From the NCBI GenBank assembly GCA_020465985.1, contig JAANYP010004357.1, positions 1-64,000 on the forward strand: a DNA stretch of 64,000 nucleotides, in the 5' to 3' direction. A program made the position numbers and the translations under genes. Under the pieces are notes generated by a model that worked only from the letters and a program-made list of their open reading frames with translations, was not told the DNA's origin and searched no databases. This document shows, piece by piece, positions 61,833-64,000 of this stretch; position 1 is the first letter of the stretch, and each line of letters opens with the position of its first letter. The DNA is from Centrapalus pauciflorus. Lineage: Eukaryota > Streptophyta > Magnoliopsida > Asterales > Asteraceae.

Positions 61833-64000
61833 GCTTGTGGAAGCCGCTCGAACAATGCTCACATACTCAGAGCTACCTCCATTCTTGTGGGCCGAAGCCG
61901 TATCAACAGCCTGCTATACACAAAATCGCTCCATTATCCATAAGCGCTTTAACAAAACTCCTTACCAACTCTTTTTGAATAAAGTGCCATTTATCAAGTA
62001 CTTACGTGTATTTGGTTGCAGGTGCTATGTGCTGAACGATAAAGACAACCTCGGGAAGTTTAACGAAAAGGCAGATGAAACGATCTTCATTGGATACTCA
62101 TCCAACTCGAAGGCCTATCGCGCATTCAATACCCGAACCAGAACAGTCAATGAAAGCTTGCATGTCACATTTGATGAGTTGGCTGAACTGGCACCCGAAG
62201 TTGATCATTCAAGACCTCGCATTACTCAAATGCCTGGAGACTCTTCTAATAACCCCATTTCTTTTTCTTCTTCCGATTTGGTTAATTTGTTTGATCCTTT
62301 TTACGTAGAATTTTTCGGTCCTAATGCTAATGTGTCTAATGCTGTCAATAATGTAGGTAATCCTTCCAATTCAACTGCACCACAAAGTTTCTCCACTACA
62401 TCTTCATCCACATCATACCCTCATCCATCAACATCATCCACCGATACATCTGCAGTTGAATCTACTCCCATAATACCCTCACATATAATGCCAACTATCC
62501 TTCCTTCACCTGAACACTCGGAAATCGAACCGGAACCAGTGGTACCTTCATTTGAAACCATTGACCATGAATCTTCATCCATCCCCACTTTAACCACTGA
62601 GATTCCATCCCGAGCACCCCTTCCACACGAGATTAAATGGACCTGAAGTCACCCAACATATCAAATCATTGGTGATGTTTCAACTGGAGTCCAAACTCGT
62701 AGGGCGTCTGCTAATGAATGCCTCTTCGCATCATTCCTCAGTATGATAGAGCCCGCTCGTGTGGATGAAGCCCTAAAAGATCCAGATTGGATAGTTGCAA
62801 TGCAAGAGGAACTCAACCAGTTCGAACAGCTCAGAGTATGGCGGTTAGTTCCCAAACCAAAAGACCGTACAGTGATCGGAACAAATGGATTTTTAAGAAT
62901 AAACGAGATGAGAACGACATTGTGATAAGGAATAAAGCGAGACTTGTTGCCAAAGGCTATCGACAACAAGAAGGGATAGATTATGACGAGACCTTCGCTC
63001 CAGTTGCACGGATCGAAGGGATCAGAATCTTCTTGGCGTACGCGGCACACAAGGACTTCAAAGTGTACCAAATGGACGTCAAGACTGCCTTTCTAAACGG
63101 TGAACTTAACGAAGAGGTGTACGTTGAACAACCACAAGTCTTTGTTGACACACATAAACCTGAACATGTTTATGTGCTAGTTAAAGCCCTCTATGGTTTA
63201 AAATAAGCACCTCGCGCATGGTATGATAGTCTTTCTAATTTCCTTATTTCTGCCGATTTCTGTAAAGGTGTGGTGGACAAAACTCTGTTCACTAAAAGGG
63301 AAGGCCCACATATAATGCTAGTACAGATATATGTCGACGACATTATATTTGGATCTACTGACAGTAATTTCTGTAAGGATTTTTCAGCCCTAATGGAGTC
63401 CAGGTTCGAGATGAGTATGATTGGGGAAATGAATTTTTTCTTCGGATTACAAGTCAAACAACTTGACGATGGGATTTTTGTGAACCAGTCGAAATATACT
63501 CTTGACATTCTCAAGAAGTATAAGTTAGACTCTTGCACGAGTATCGCAACTCCCATGGCCTCCAACTGTAAGTTAGACACTGATCCTTTTGGGAAAAGTG
63601 TCGATAATACAACTTACAAAGGGATGATAGGATCCTTACTGTATCTGACTGCTAGTAGGCCGGATATAATGTTTTCAACATGTCTTTGTGCTAGATTTCA
63701 GGCCGACCCGAAAGAATCACACCTAACTGCGGTAAAACACATTTTTCGTTATCTGAAGGGTACACCCGATCTTGGTCTATGATATCCAAAGGGAACCGAT
63801 TTCGATCTTACCGCTTTATCAGATGCTGATTTTGCAGGTTGTAGAGTTGACAGAAAAAGCACGTCGGGAGGAATACAGTTTTTGGGAGATAGACCGGTGA
63901 GTTGGTCCTCCAAAAAGCAAAATTGTGTTTCAACATCCACAGCTGAGGCTGAGTATGTAGCAGCTGCACGCTGTTGCTCTCAAGTGCTGTGGATGAGAAC
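61833..64000 (+). pseudogene. pol: Copia pol part 2: integrase C-terminal half, RT, RNase H (continues past window)
   Basis: It resumes exactly where part 1 stopped (LVEAARTMLTYSEL follows ...ERRNRT once the 9.8 kb insert and one TSD copy are removed). Then come FGCRCYVLNDKDNL, a Ser/Thr-rich linker, RT (MIEPARVDEALKDPDW, then FAPVARIEGIR, IYVDDIIFGS at ~63330) and RNase H (STAEAEYVAAARCC) at the window end. Breaks: TGA at 62644 (Trp position), frameshift near 62885, TAA at 63205 (Gln position), TGA at 63780 (Trp position). The RT catalytic YVDD is intact. Confidence 0.9.

Overview
The window is plant nuclear DNA: AT-rich, with no bacterial features and no tRNA or rRNA gene that I could recognise. 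It is dominated by LTR retrotransposons whose primer sites match plant initiator Met-tRNA, and it also holds MITEs, a Helitron and intron-containing pseudogenes of plant families (PLS-class PPR, POLLUX-like channel, RPA1-like protein). The copia gag/pol style and a MITE motif suggest an asterid, possibly Asteraceae; that is an impression, not a proof. I see no intact host gene.

Layout. 1-2722: 3' end and LTR of an old Sirevirus-like copia element. 2723-12747: a second, decayed Sirevirus with truncated 5' LTR, gag, pol and an env-like third gene that has its own TATA box. 12757-14450: a Ty3/gypsy gag-protease remnant. 15085-16250 (minus): PPR pseudogene. 17.6-21.2 kb: microsatellites, a ~560 bp duplication, a 69 bp exon-like block present three times, and a three-exon POLLUX-like fragment. 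21.8-23.1 kb: two MITE-like TIR elements set in (TA)n. 23.7-29.4 kb: a decayed multi-exon RPA1-like gene. 29.9-31.8 kb: a non-autonomous Helitron (minus). 34400-34959: a foldback PIF/Harbinger MITE with TTA target duplication.

36.6-64 kb is a stack of nested insertions. The host layer is a TIR/foldback repeat carrying ~21 bp arrays of the palindrome CTACGTAG. A non-autonomous copia element (37601-44088, TSD TACGT) sits inside it. It encodes only a coiled-coil gag spacer, and its 5' end carries two extra tandem LTR/PPT units. A second copia element (45818 to beyond the window end) entered the same array and is itself split in its integrase by a young Ty3/gypsy element (51986-61827, TSD CGTAC). 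The gypsy element has ~2.5 kb LTRs and one continuous gag-pol frame if an 89 bp GT-AG segment inside the reverse transcriptase is spliced out.

Functionally, only the gypsy element looks potentially autonomous. The copia element at 37601 could move only with proteins supplied in trans. Everything else carries stops, frameshifts or lost catalytic residues. The most unusual observations are the RT intron, the tandem LTR/PPT units, the short-repeat arrays in copia leaders, and the triplicated exon-like block.
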